A DNA stretch of 19,439 nt, from assembly GCA_035294465.1 (NCBI GenBank), contig DATGKW010000095.1, positions 1 through 19,439 on the forward strand, written 5' to 3'. This document shows, piece after piece, positions 10,101 through 15,181 of the stretch. Positions within the stretch are counted from its first letter, which is position 1; each line of letters opens with the position of its first letter. Position numbers and translations under genes: made by a program. The notes under the pieces were generated by a model that ran no database searches, was not told where the DNA came from, and worked only from the letters and a program-made list of their open reading frames with translations. This stretch comes from Paraktedonobacter sp035294465 (GTDB lineage: Bacteria > Chloroflexota > Ktedonobacteria > Ktedonobacterales > Ktedonobacteraceae).

Positions 10101-10451
10101 CACTGCAATGAGTTCGTCTTCGGCGAGTGCCTGACCGGACAGCGGCGGACTCTCTGAGGCTTCCGCCTCGCCGGCCAGATAACGAGCCAGCGTAGCGATA
10201 TCCGGGTAGTCATACATCAAGGTTGGCGATAGATCGCGCCCCAACCATTCTTCCAGCTCACCCACCAGGCCGATAGCTTCTACCGACTCCAGGCCCATGC
10301 TACGAAAAGGAAGGCTGGCATCAAGCTGCTCAGGAGTACACTCAAGCGCTCTGGCTATCGCCGTCAGAAGCCAGTCTCGTATTGCTGCACTATCTGGCGA
10401 CTGGCTGAACGAGGATTGATAAGGATTCTGCTGTTCCATCGGCCTCTTCAT
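4032..10451 (-). CDS. PKS fragment A: ACP-KS-AT-KR-ACP-KS, loading ACP, first full module and second KS
   Basis: An N-terminal ACP (about residues 22-93, Ser56 in MGLES) should receive the acyl group from the adjacent FAAL. Next is KS1 (about 113-540) with TACSSS (Cys288), EAHGSGT (His423) and NIGHL (His463). AT1 (about 645-950) has Ser760 in GYSLGEY and HAFH at 856-859, predicting malonyl-CoA. KR1 (about 1035-1490) has TGGLGGIG at 1289-1296, the FSSI serine, Tyr1452 and Asn1456. ACP2 carries Ser1596 in LGGNSL. KS2 (about 1662-2085) has TFCSTS with Cys1832, EAHGTAT and NIGHLD. There is no DH or ER, so a beta-hydroxy product is expected. The homologous reading ends near residue 2093; the last 45 or so residues are out-of-frame translation. 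It overlaps the FAAL gene by 62 bp; Met5 (10439) is an alternative start, and neither has a strong ribosome site. Confidence 0.93.
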   Translation of the reverse strand: MKRPMEQQNPYQSSFSQSPDSAAIRDWLLTAIARALECTPEQLDASLPFRSMGLESVEAIGLVGELEEWLGRDLSPTLMYDYPDIATLARYLAGEAEASESPPLSGQALAEDELIAVIGIGCRFPPDANTPEAFWQFLRHGGDAVSEIPSERWEVERYYHADPMAAGKMYTRHGAFLRGVSLFDPQFFGISPREAIRMDPQHRLLMEICWEALEHAGLVPAALAGSSTGVFIGMMNNFEYSQLQTKFSGETCTDDPYYGIGSAPSAAAGRLAYFFDFHGPTLTIDTACSSSLVALHLACQSLRRGECSLALVGGSNTILQPETLVNACKMSMLAADGQCKTFDARADGFVLGEGCGVVVLKRLSEALIERNPILCVIRGSAVNQDGRSNGLTAPNRLAQEAVIRQALTQAGLKPGQIDYVEAHGSGTALGDPIEVAALTNVLGEGHSHEHPLILGTVKTNIGHLAGAAGIAGLVKTILALQHKEIPPNLHLETPNPHIPWKDIPVRVPTCALLWPATSQPRRAGVSSFGWSGTNAHVILEEAAATMASTDPARSRQLFVFSARTEQVLDQATVRLAAYFKGLDSAGKPEKNVLADLAYTAQVGRQAFAHRRAFVCENLAEAIQILEEHDESRLMTGIDGEARRQVAFLFAGLGEQYPGMAAELYEHEEIFRQVVDQCCLFLQPLLGRDLHSYLFPSDRQSSFDAVLPETKLRLPGQKQNDPSHTLQQTSLAQPMAFITEYALARLLMHWGILPQVMLGYSLGEYVAACLAGVLSLEDTLALVAQRALMIQEIPAGVMLAVALSEEEVQPYLSAEVQLAAINTPHTCVLAGPEEAIAPLEMLLQSQGIAARRIRTQHAFHSRMLEPLATRLTKFACSLSLHPPQIPYVSNVSGTWITHKQALDPAYWAEHMCQTARFADGVQQLLASQECFVLELGPGQTLSSFVKQHPACTRERAKLIYSTLPSASEQCSAYTTLLSTVGKLWLNGCNIDWPTFSHAEQRQFVPLPAYPFEHRHYWFDTRSTPTQQSSRKRPRIEEWFYQPSWEEAPLASQDSRGIPRPSETWLLLLDDTGLGERLAQRLESAGNAAVCVQIGSQFARLESGRFTLRPGEVKDYQALLQALQKSGQVPTKIAHLWNVTGPTDLTTGPEHFQERQRRGFYSLLYLAQTFGSLFSENPIQLLVVADHSQMVNSQESIEPEKATLFSTCMVISQEYQDLICRGIDILPPEPGSNEEEHLLASLLSECKQPMTAGPLAYRDGRRWKRVYTPFPLAAIPKEAAVFRHRGVYLITGGLGGIGLLLARHLAARVQARLVLVGRTALPARDAWSGWLTEHDPENRISIRIQQIQSLEALGAEVLVCSADVAEPAEIQRVLQETRARFGTLHGVFHAAGTTAETAFRPIQRIAPGDCEPHFRPKVLGLFALEQALKEYELDFCLIFSSIASLLGGLGFAAYSAANAFIDAFVQRHSQSTSSPWISVNWDGWHLASEQAQSRLRANTLAEYAMEPEEGLEAVERVLGQKASPCLVNSTGDLQTRLNQWSIQTKPEHRSEIPLLPATARTVLGSSDYERQIMEIWKQELGLETIGLHDNFFDLGGNSLIGLQVIARLKKTFRVQIPAVALFESPTVSALARYLQPQTAEQLATPAQQLVQRRIRVRQSQQQEAIAIIGMAGRFPGANSVEEFWQNLCDGVESITFFTEEQMLEAGVDPALLANPKYVKARPILADVEHFDAAFFGYSPREAELLDPQHRLFLECCWEALERAGYDPETYEGLIGVFGGANISTYMHALLAQPELLHTVDDYQKVISADKDSLTTSVSYRLNLRGPSFAVQTFCSTSLVATHLACQSLLNGESDLALAGGVSVRVPTIAGYLYHEGGMESPDGHCRTFDAQARGSLFGDGAGAVVLKRLSEAIEDGDLIYAVIKGSAINNDGSTKVSYTAPSVSGQAEVVHTALVHAGVDASSISYIEAHGTATELGDPIEVASLTRAFRLQTDQTDFCGLGSVKTNIGHLDRAAGVAGLIKVALALYHQQIPPSLHFQTANPEIDFEQSPFHVITRLTSWPRGEKPRRAGINSLGMGGTNAHAVLEEAPEPTPSGLRVPGNFCCSRLARQQRLMQPPAICAHICRSTLRFLCPTSLLPYR

Positions 10452-12222
10452 TCCATAGTTTCAAATCGCCGGCTAAAAAGGCGGTTCGGCATGCCTGGCG
10501 TCTGAGCTTGCCACTTGAAGTCTTTAAAACGCTTCCCGCTTTGAGAAGGACAACTCTGGCGGCGCGCAGGTCGTGTTGCTCAGAAATAGTTTGCTGAATC
10601 GTCCTGATCAACTTCTCGCCATCCAGAACTTTCCAATTCATCTGCTCGGATGTCTCCGAGGGTTGCGCAGATGGTCTGTAGTGTGGATCAATCTCAGTCA
10701 GGATCACCAGATGCTCCTGGCCGCCCTCCTCGACTGAGAAGGCTACACTACATCCTGGGCGGATAGCTGGATCACATTGCTCAACTGTCGTTTCAATATC
10801 CTGTGGGTAATAGTTGGTTCCTCGAATGATAATCACATCTTTCAAGCGACCGGTGACATAAAGGACAGTATCATAGAGGAAACCCAGATCACCTGTGCGC
10901 AAAAAAGGCCCTTCGTTACTTTCGGCCAGATAGGCATGGAAAGTCTCCTGGCTCTCCTTCGGCTTCTGCCAGTATCCTTGAGCAACGCTCGGACCGGCGG
11001 TCCAGATCTCGCCCATCTCTCCCGGAGCACATTGCCGGTGCGTCTCCGGGTGGACGATCACAATCCGCTGATCCGGGCGACAGTAATTGTAGCCAATAAT
11101 ATTCGTGGCCTTTTCCTCCAAAATATCGCAGCAAGCTCTGCCTTGTTGGAGTTTCTGCTTGCTCACAACCAGAGGAACAGTTGGTTCGCCTGGTCTGTTG
11201 CTGGCTGTCATCAGCGTGCTTTCAGCCAGACCATAGCTCGGCATAAATACCCCTCGCTTGAAGCCACAGGGGCCAAATTGTTCCTCAAAACGCTGGATGG
11301 TTTCGGGGCGCACCAGTTCGGACCCTGTTATCATGGCTTGGCAGTGACTGAGATCCAACTGCGCTACCTGGGTAGGCGAGATTTTGCGGCAGCAGAGGTC
11401 AAAAGCAAAATTCGGCGTCACGCTGATAGTTGCCTGAAACTGCGAGAGAGCCTGCAACCAGCGAAATGGACGCTGTAAAAACGCCATCGGCGACATCAGG
11501 ATAACGTGGCCACCGTCTGTCATGGGGTAGATGATTCCACCTATTAATCCCATATCATGATAGGGAGGAAGCCAGCTCACCACACGGATGCGTTCAATAA
11601 ATCTGAACTGATAGGCGATGAATGAGGTATTGTGGAGCAGATTACTGTGTGTCACCATAACTCCTTTGGGCGTTCCTATCGAGCCAGAAGTGTATTGCAA
11701 TAAGGCTACAGTCTTGCCGCTTACCTCCGGCTCTGACCAGCTACCAGCCACTTCATCTGGGATGGCATCGACGGCTATGAACTCTTTCTCCCTACCTTCA
11801 GGCATTTGCCCAAAATACTGCTGAAGGGTGGGCAACATCTCCGCTGTCGTCAAGATGCACTGCGCCTGTGTATCAGTAAGGATTGCCTGGAGACGAGGCA
11901 GGGTACGCGCTGAGGTGGGAGGATAGATCGGAACCGCTATGGCTCCCGCAGCCGTGCAGCCGAAAAAAGCGGTGACATATTCCAGGCCAGGCGGCAATAA
12001 TAACAACACTGGCTGAGACGCCATTCCTCGCTTTTGGAGCCAGGCCCCTATAGCCAGAGCACGTCGTTCGAGCTGGCTATAGGTTAAATTCCCTTCGGGC
12101 ACTTCGCCATGACGGAGGAATGTGTAAACCGGCTGATCTGCTTGTTGCATTGCTCGCCAGCGTAACAGCTCAACCAGCGTGGTAGCGCTGACCGGCGAGC
12201 GAAAAGTGGATAGACTCCTCAT
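10390..12222 (-). CDS. Fatty-acyl-AMP ligase (FAAL) that primes the PKS
   Basis: This 610-residue adenylate-forming enzyme activates a fatty acid with ATP and passes the acyl-AMP to an ACP rather than to CoA. Motifs: phosphate loop YTSGSIGTPKG (177-187), WLPPYHDMGLIGG (217-229, typical of FAALs), PSYGLAEST (328-336), RTGDLGF (442-448), GRLKD (458-462) and the C-terminal KTSSGK with Lys572. Length matches the FAAL family. The open frame extends 25 codons further upstream, but the ATG at 12222 has a strong AGGAG site five bases before it and gives the usual FAAL N-terminus. The stop lies inside the PKS start, so the two are probably translationally coupled. The predicted partner is the N-terminal ACP of that PKS, as in known FAAL-ACP-KS lipopeptide systems. 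The phosphate loop has Ile182 where the family nearly always has Thr, which might impair activity. Chain length cannot be read from sequence. Confidence 0.93.
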   Translation of the reverse strand: MRSLSTFRSPVSATTLVELLRWRAMQQADQPVYTFLRHGEVPEGNLTYSQLERRALAIGAWLQKRGMASQPVLLLLPPGLEYVTAFFGCTAAGAIAVPIYPPTSARTLPRLQAILTDTQAQCILTTAEMLPTLQQYFGQMPEGREKEFIAVDAIPDEVAGSWSEPEVSGKTVALLQYTSGSIGTPKGVMVTHSNLLHNTSFIAYQFRFIERIRVVSWLPPYHDMGLIGGIIYPMTDGGHVILMSPMAFLQRPFRWLQALSQFQATISVTPNFAFDLCCRKISPTQVAQLDLSHCQAMITGSELVRPETIQRFEEQFGPCGFKRGVFMPSYGLAESTLMTASNRPGEPTVPLVVSKQKLQQGRACCDILEEKATNIIGYNYCRPDQRIVIVHPETHRQCAPGEMGEIWTAGPSVAQGYWQKPKESQETFHAYLAESNEGPFLRTGDLGFLYDTVLYVTGRLKDVIIIRGTNYYPQDIETTVEQCDPAIRPGCSVAFSVEEGGQEHLVILTEIDPHYRPSAQPSETSEQMNWKVLDGEKLIRTIQQTISEQHDLRAARVVLLKAGSVLKTSSGKLRRQACRTAFLAGDLKLWNEEADGTAESLSILVQPVAR

Positions 12223-12227
12223 AGGCG

Positions 12228-12237
12228 CTCCTTCCTT
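12228..12237 (-). promoter_or_regulatory. Ribosome binding site of the FAAL gene
   Basis: Read on the minus strand this is AAGGAAGGAG-like (AAGGA then AGGAG), ending five bases before the ATG at 12222. It decides the start over the upstream in-frame codons, which lack such a site. Confidence 0.75.
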
Positions 12238-12335
12238 CTGGATAAGAACAGAACTGCTCCAGCCTGGGGCTGGGAGTTTCCTTTGCTTACAGAGCATACC
12301 CGATTATGCCGGTCCTGGCGTGCCGCAGCGAAAGC

Positions 12336-12405
12336 ATTTTTCCTACCGCTACGTAGGTATTCGCGAGATTCGTTTGCGTCTTGCCTTCACGCGTGTAGGA
12401 AAAAT
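12336..12405. repeat. 11-bp perfect inverted repeat (ATTTTTCCTAC / GTAGGAAAAAT)
   Basis: The left arm is 12336-12346 and the right arm 12395-12405, with a 48-bp spacer. It lies between divergent operons and just upstream of the plus-strand -35 element, a place suited to a regulator that loops or binds cooperatively. It lacks the short loop and trailing T-run of a terminator. Confidence 0.6.
12342..12357. promoter_or_regulatory. Candidate operator dyad CCTAC-N6-GTAGG
   Basis: The dyad CCTACCGCTACGTAGG has 5-bp arms 11 bp apart centre to centre, about one helical turn, as expected for a dimeric repressor or activator. The inner CTACGTAG (12349-12356) is itself palindromic. The left half is shared with the larger inverted repeat, and a third GTAGG half-site occurs at 12395-12399. 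The binding protein is unknown. Confidence 0.4.
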
Positions 12406-12419
12406 ACGGTTGGCGCAGC

Positions 12420-12449
12420 ATGACAATTGCTCTGCTGCTCTCGTATACT
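12420..12449 (+). promoter_or_regulatory. Sigma70/SigA-type promoter for the exporter operon
   Basis: The -35 element is ATGACA (12420-12425, five of six matches to TTGACA) and the -10 is TATACT (12444-12449, five of six matches), with an 18-bp spacer. Transcription would start near 12456, leaving a leader of about 75 bases before the first ATG. The adjacent inverted-repeat arm ends at 12405, so a bound protein could touch the polymerase. Confidence 0.55.
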
Positions 12450-12529
12450 CAGAATGAATTTGTTACGCGTGTATATCGATTGCGTGCGGACGGCTTGGAG
12501 CCTGAACAGAGTGTGAGGAGTAGAGTTAC

Positions 12530-13537
12530 ATGATACCATTTTCTCGCTTCCCGACTGCTGCCATTGAGGTTACGTCTCTTAGCAAAACCTACCGAACGCG
12601 CCAGAGGAGCATCGTGCGGGCAGTGGACAATCTTAGCCTGTCGGTTCCTGCTGGCCAGATTTTTGGCCTTTTGGGAGCCAATGGTGCGGGTAAAACCACA
12701 ACGATAAAAATGATTTGTGGCTTGATCACGCCTACGTCCGGCCGGGTGCTTGTCAATGGCTATGATGTGGCGCACGAGCGTAGCGCTGCGATACGCCAGA
12801 TCGGCGTTGTGCTTGAAGGCACGCGTAATGTCTACTGGCGGCTGACGGCGTGGGAGAACCTGCTGTACTTCGGTCGCCTCAAAGGCGTTTCCGGCCAGCC
12901 TCTCAAAGCACGGGCCGAGCAGCTCTTGCGCGAGTTGCAGCTCTGGGAGCAGCGTAACGACACCTTGCGTACTTACTCGCGCGGTATGCAGCAGAAGGTT
13001 GCTATTGCCTGCGCGCTGGTGACTGACCCTCCGCTCATCCTGCTCGATGAGCCAACGCTTGGCTTAGATGTTCAGGCAGCCTGCGTGATGAAAGAATGGG
13101 TGATTAAACTGGCGCAGGAGCAGGGCAAGACAGTCGTTCTCACGACTCATCAACTGGATATAGCGCAAGAATTGTGCGACCGTATCGCAATTATGCACAA
13201 AGGCCAGCTTGTTGCCGATCAGCCTTTATCAGAACTTCTGCATCTGTTCAGCCAGGAGCGTTATCAGATTCGTGTTAAGGGTAATCTGGCAGACCTTCGG
13301 GCTGCTTGCTTCGGCAATCTGACGGTGAGAAGCGAGCATGGCGAAGTTATTCTCACCGGTGCAATTGCAGATCAGGCGACCCTCTACCACTATCTCACCA
13401 GATTGCAAGATTTATCCTTGCCACTCCTTTCGGTGAGGCGAGTCGAACCGGATCTGGAAGAGATCTTTATGGAATTGTTGACCAGAAGCGAGAAAGGGGA
13501 ACAGCGTGAAGATCGCGTTCTTAGCTCTGTCCAATGA
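12530..13537 (+). CDS. ABC-2 exporter ATP-binding protein (DrrA/NatA-like)
   Basis: This cytoplasmic ATPase powers a two-component exporter. In 335 residues it shows Walker A GANGAGKTT (49-57), signature YSRGMQQK (149-156), Walker B LLDEP (171-175) and the switch His207 in TTHQ. The segment after Walker A reads VLEGTRNVYWRLTAWENL, a variant known in NatA-type exporters in which the usual Q-loop glutamine region differs. A C-terminal extension of about 100 residues follows the ATPase core, as in drug-resistance exporters of the DrrA group. GAGGAG lies nine bases before the ATG. The permease gene starts inside its last codons (32-bp overlap), showing a coupled pair. As the first gene of the divergent operon beside a PKS/NRPS cluster, it most likely exports the product or gives self-resistance; substrate is inferred from context only. 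Confidence 0.93.
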   Translation: MIPFSRFPTAAIEVTSLSKTYRTRQRSIVRAVDNLSLSVPAGQIFGLLGANGAGKTTTIKMICGLITPTSGRVLVNGYDVAHERSAAIRQIGVVLEGTRNVYWRLTAWENLLYFGRLKGVSGQPLKARAEQLLRELQLWEQRNDTLRTYSRGMQQKVAIACALVTDPPLILLDEPTLGLDVQAACVMKEWVIKLAQEQGKTVVLTTHQLDIAQELCDRIAIMHKGQLVADQPLSELLHLFSQERYQIRVKGNLADLRAACFGNLTVRSEHGEVILTGAIADQATLYHYLTRLQDLSLPLLSVRRVEPDLEEIFMELLTRSEKGEQREDRVLSSVQ

Positions 13538-14294
13538 GATCCACAAGCGTATCCTCATTGCCTGGAACTATAAATTTAATCTGATGAGCCAGGTTGTTCT
13601 TGTGACAGTTATCTTTGTTGGCGCTAGCTTCTTACTGGGAAAAGGACAATTCAATCCGAATCAGCTTTCTACCCTCTTTATTGGCTATATTGTCTGGTTC
13701 TACGCACGCATCACAATTATGGGTACCAGTATGGATCTCAAGGATGAGGCAGAGGCAGGTACACTGGAGCAAACATATATGACGCCGGCCCCTTCTGAGT
13801 TTTTACTGCTAGGGCGCATGCTGGCCATGCTTTTCATTGCAACAGTTATGGTGCTTCTAGCCTCACTGGTCCTTCTGCTCCTGCTGCATATTCCCCTCTC
13901 GTTAAGCTGGGCAGCTCTCCCAGTGCTGCTGTTGACCCTGGCAGGGCTTCTCGGCTTTACGCTGATCCTGGGAGGCGCGACACTGGTCTACAAACAAATC
14001 GAAGGACTGGCTGACCTGATACAAAACTTACTCCTGTTTGTGACCGGCTCGCTGCTGCCTGTTACGGATTTTCCCGGCTGGCTGGCTACACTGGCTCGAA
14101 CTCTGCCCATTACTGAGGGAATTGAGGTCTTGCGCCAGATACTGCTGCAGGGCCAATCGTTATCCTCAACCTGGTCCAGCGGCAGCTTGCGGGGCCTGGT
14201 TCTCAACTCGGTTGTGTACCTGAGCGCTGGCTGGCTGATCTTTAAATGGAGTGAGCATATCGCGAAAAAGCAGGGGACGCTGGGCCATTATTAA
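13506..14294 (+). CDS. ABC-2 type exporter permease
   Basis: This 262-residue integral membrane protein has six likely hydrophobic helices. The first two hydrophobic stretches lie near residues 28-45 and 55-75, others near 105-130, 135-160 and 170-190, and the last near 235-250. The central SMDLKDEAEAGTLEQTYMTP and TDFPGWLATLARTLPITEG segments are of the kind found in ABC-2 permeases of drug and polysaccharide exporters. The start is GTG, with AAAGGGGA about five bases before it, inside the end of the ATPase gene. The pair would form a complex of two ATPases and two permeases. Transport of the cluster product is inferred from position. Confidence 0.9.
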   Translation: MKIAFLALSNEIHKRILIAWNYKFNLMSQVVLVTVIFVGASFLLGKGQFNPNQLSTLFIGYIVWFYARITIMGTSMDLKDEAEAGTLEQTYMTPAPSEFLLLGRMLAMLFIATVMVLLASLVLLLLLHIPLSLSWAALPVLLLTLAGLLGFTLILGGATLVYKQIEGLADLIQNLLLFVTGSLLPVTDFPGWLATLARTLPITEGIEVLRQILLQGQSLSSTWSSGSLRGLVLNSVVYLSAGWLIFKWSEHIAKKQGTLGHY

Positions 14295-14411
14295 AGTTCA
14301 CCGGCGCTTGTCGTCGGAAAGCAAGCGTGAAATGTTCTCGCATTCACCAGTTATCTCGCGCCACCTCTGGCGGAACGCCTTGCTTGAAAGAAAAGGTGAA
14401 AGGAAGAGATC
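14295..14411 (+). other. 117-bp spacer with nested inverted repeats, possible structured leader
   Basis: The spacer separates the two transporter units. It contains nested complementary pairs: TTCACC (14297-14302) with GGTGAA (14395-14400), AAGCAAG (14319-14325) with CTTGCTT (14379-14385), and the tetraloop hairpin CGCCA (14359-14363) with TGGCG (14368-14372). An alternative hairpin pairs CGCTTG (14305-14310) with CAAGCG (14322-14327). The outer pair abuts the ribosome site GGAAGAG of the next gene. No T-run follows, so an intrinsic terminator is unlikely. A role in setting translation of the second exporter is a guess. Confidence 0.3.
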
Positions 14412-15155
14412 ATGGCAAGTGCCAGACTCATAACAGCTTCTCTTAAGACGGAGAGCGAGTTACCGCAGATCCGCGTCGAGAACGTCTCCAAGGAGATTGG
14501 GAGCAAAGCGAACCGCACTCTGATCCTTGCTGATGTCTCGTTTGATATTCCGCGTGCCTGCCTGTTTGCTATTAACGGGCCATCGGGCAGTGGCAAATCT
14601 ACTATGCTCAATATATTAACCGGCATTGACCGCCCCACGGCCGGTCGTGTGCTTTTTGACGGCGAGATTCTCCAGAAGATGAGCGAGAATCGCCTGGCGA
14701 AATGGCGGGGAAAACACGTTGGCATCGTTTTTCAGTTTTTCCAACTCCTGCCGACGCTGACCGCCCTGGAAAATATTCTGCTGGCCCTGGAATTAGGCCG
14801 GGCCATTCCGCGGCGGCAGTGGCGTGAACGCGCTCTAGAGTGTCTCGCACTGGTTGGCATGGATCATTATGCTCGCCGCTTGCCTAGCGAGCTATCAGGC
14901 GGCCAGCAGCAGCGTGTAGCCATCGCACGCGCGCTCGCGAATGATCCGCCAGTTCTGGTTGCCGACGAGCCTACGGGCAATCTTGATTCGAAGACCGCTA
15001 TTCAGATCTTTGATGTACTTGGATCCCTGACCGATAGAGGCAAGACTGTTGTGTACGTCACGCATGATCCTGTGCTAGCTGCACGAGCGGCCAGCCGGAT
15101 AGATTTGCTCGATGGGCGGGTTGTAGGCAAGAGCGGCGTGTTCTCCCACGAATGA
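14412..15155 (+). CDS. MacB/LolD-type ABC transporter ATP-binding protein
   Basis: This is the ATPase partner of the FtsX-like permease that follows. In 247 residues it has Walker A GPSGSGKST (56-64), Q-loop Gln108 in FQFFQLLP, signature LSGGQQQR (161-168), Walker B with ADEPTGNLDS (184-193) and switch His218 in VTHD. The ADEPTGNLDS form is typical of the MacB/LolD/FtsE family, whose members work mechanically on exported or membrane substrates rather than by simple channel transport. The N-terminus carries about 18 extra residues before the nucleotide-binding fold. GGAAGAG lies just upstream of the ATG. Its stop overlaps an ATG of the permease frame in ATGA, although the better permease start is 27 bp further on. 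A role in export or self-protection follows from position in the operon. Confidence 0.93.
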   Translation: MASARLITASLKTESELPQIRVENVSKEIGSKANRTLILADVSFDIPRACLFAINGPSGSGKSTMLNILTGIDRPTAGRVLFDGEILQKMSENRLAKWRGKHVGIVFQFFQLLPTLTALENILLALELGRAIPRRQWRERALECLALVGMDHYARRLPSELSGGQQQRVAIARALANDPPVLVADEPTGNLDSKTAIQIFDVLGSLTDRGKTVVYVTHDPVLAARAASRIDLLDGRVVGKSGVFSHE

Positions 15156-15181
15156 GCTGGCTGCAAAGGAGAAGAGAACCC

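Larger units (their letters stand above)
700..10451 (-). pseudogene. Reconstructed bimodular PKS gene with one frameshift and one in-frame amber codon
   Basis: The three fragments form one canonical PKS of about 3,250 residues when one missing base is restored near 4162-4185 and the TAG at 1770-1768 is read as an amino acid. Full order: ACP-KS-AT-KR-ACP-KS-AT-KR-ACP. Upstream of the lesion the frame reads through NAHAVLEEAPEPTPSG, the normal end of a KS. From 4164 a different frame reads RPWQLLLLSART, the normal start of the AT linker. The amber lies inside the second KR Rossmann fold. All visible catalytic residues on either side are intact, so decay, if real, is recent. Sequence error is an equal alternative. 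As written, the second module would have no AT, KR or ACP in cis and the chain could not leave the second KS. Confidence 0.75.
12223..12529. promoter_or_regulatory. Divergent intergenic control region between biosynthetic and export operons
   Basis: These 307 bases separate the minus-strand FAAL-PKS operon from the plus-strand ABC-MbtH-thioesterase operon. They hold a plus-strand promoter, a dyad and a long-spaced inverted repeat, listed separately, and no convincing gene. On the minus strand I see only weak -10-like words (CATAAT and TATGCT, around 12294-12310) without a good -35 partner, so the FAAL promoter may need an activator. A copy of ACGCGTGTA occurs at 12389-12397 and again at 12465-12473. 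Near the FAAL start, CCAGCC (12259-12264) and GGCTGG (12268-12273) form a small hairpin in the FAAL leader. No regulator gene lies in the window. Confidence 0.6.

Noticed and set aside
4032..10451. Dehydratase or methyltransferase domain in the roughly 250-residue AT-KR interval
   Set aside because: The interval begins WFYQPSW and has the length of the KR structural half. No dehydratase HxxxGxxxxP or methyltransferase GxGxG motif is seen.
10777..11478. Plus-strand 233-codon open frame
   Set aside because: It is antisense to the FAAL catalytic core, which has all adenylation motifs; the plus-strand translation resembles nothing.
12336..12405. Inverted repeat as a transcription terminator
   Set aside because: The 48-bp spacer is too long, no T-run follows a stable stem, and it sits between divergent starts rather than at gene ends.
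15152..15181. ATG at 15152 as the permease start
   Set aside because: It overlaps the ATPase stop and could initiate by coupling, but the ATG at 15182 has a recognisable ribosome site and a family-like N-terminus. Kept as an alternative only.
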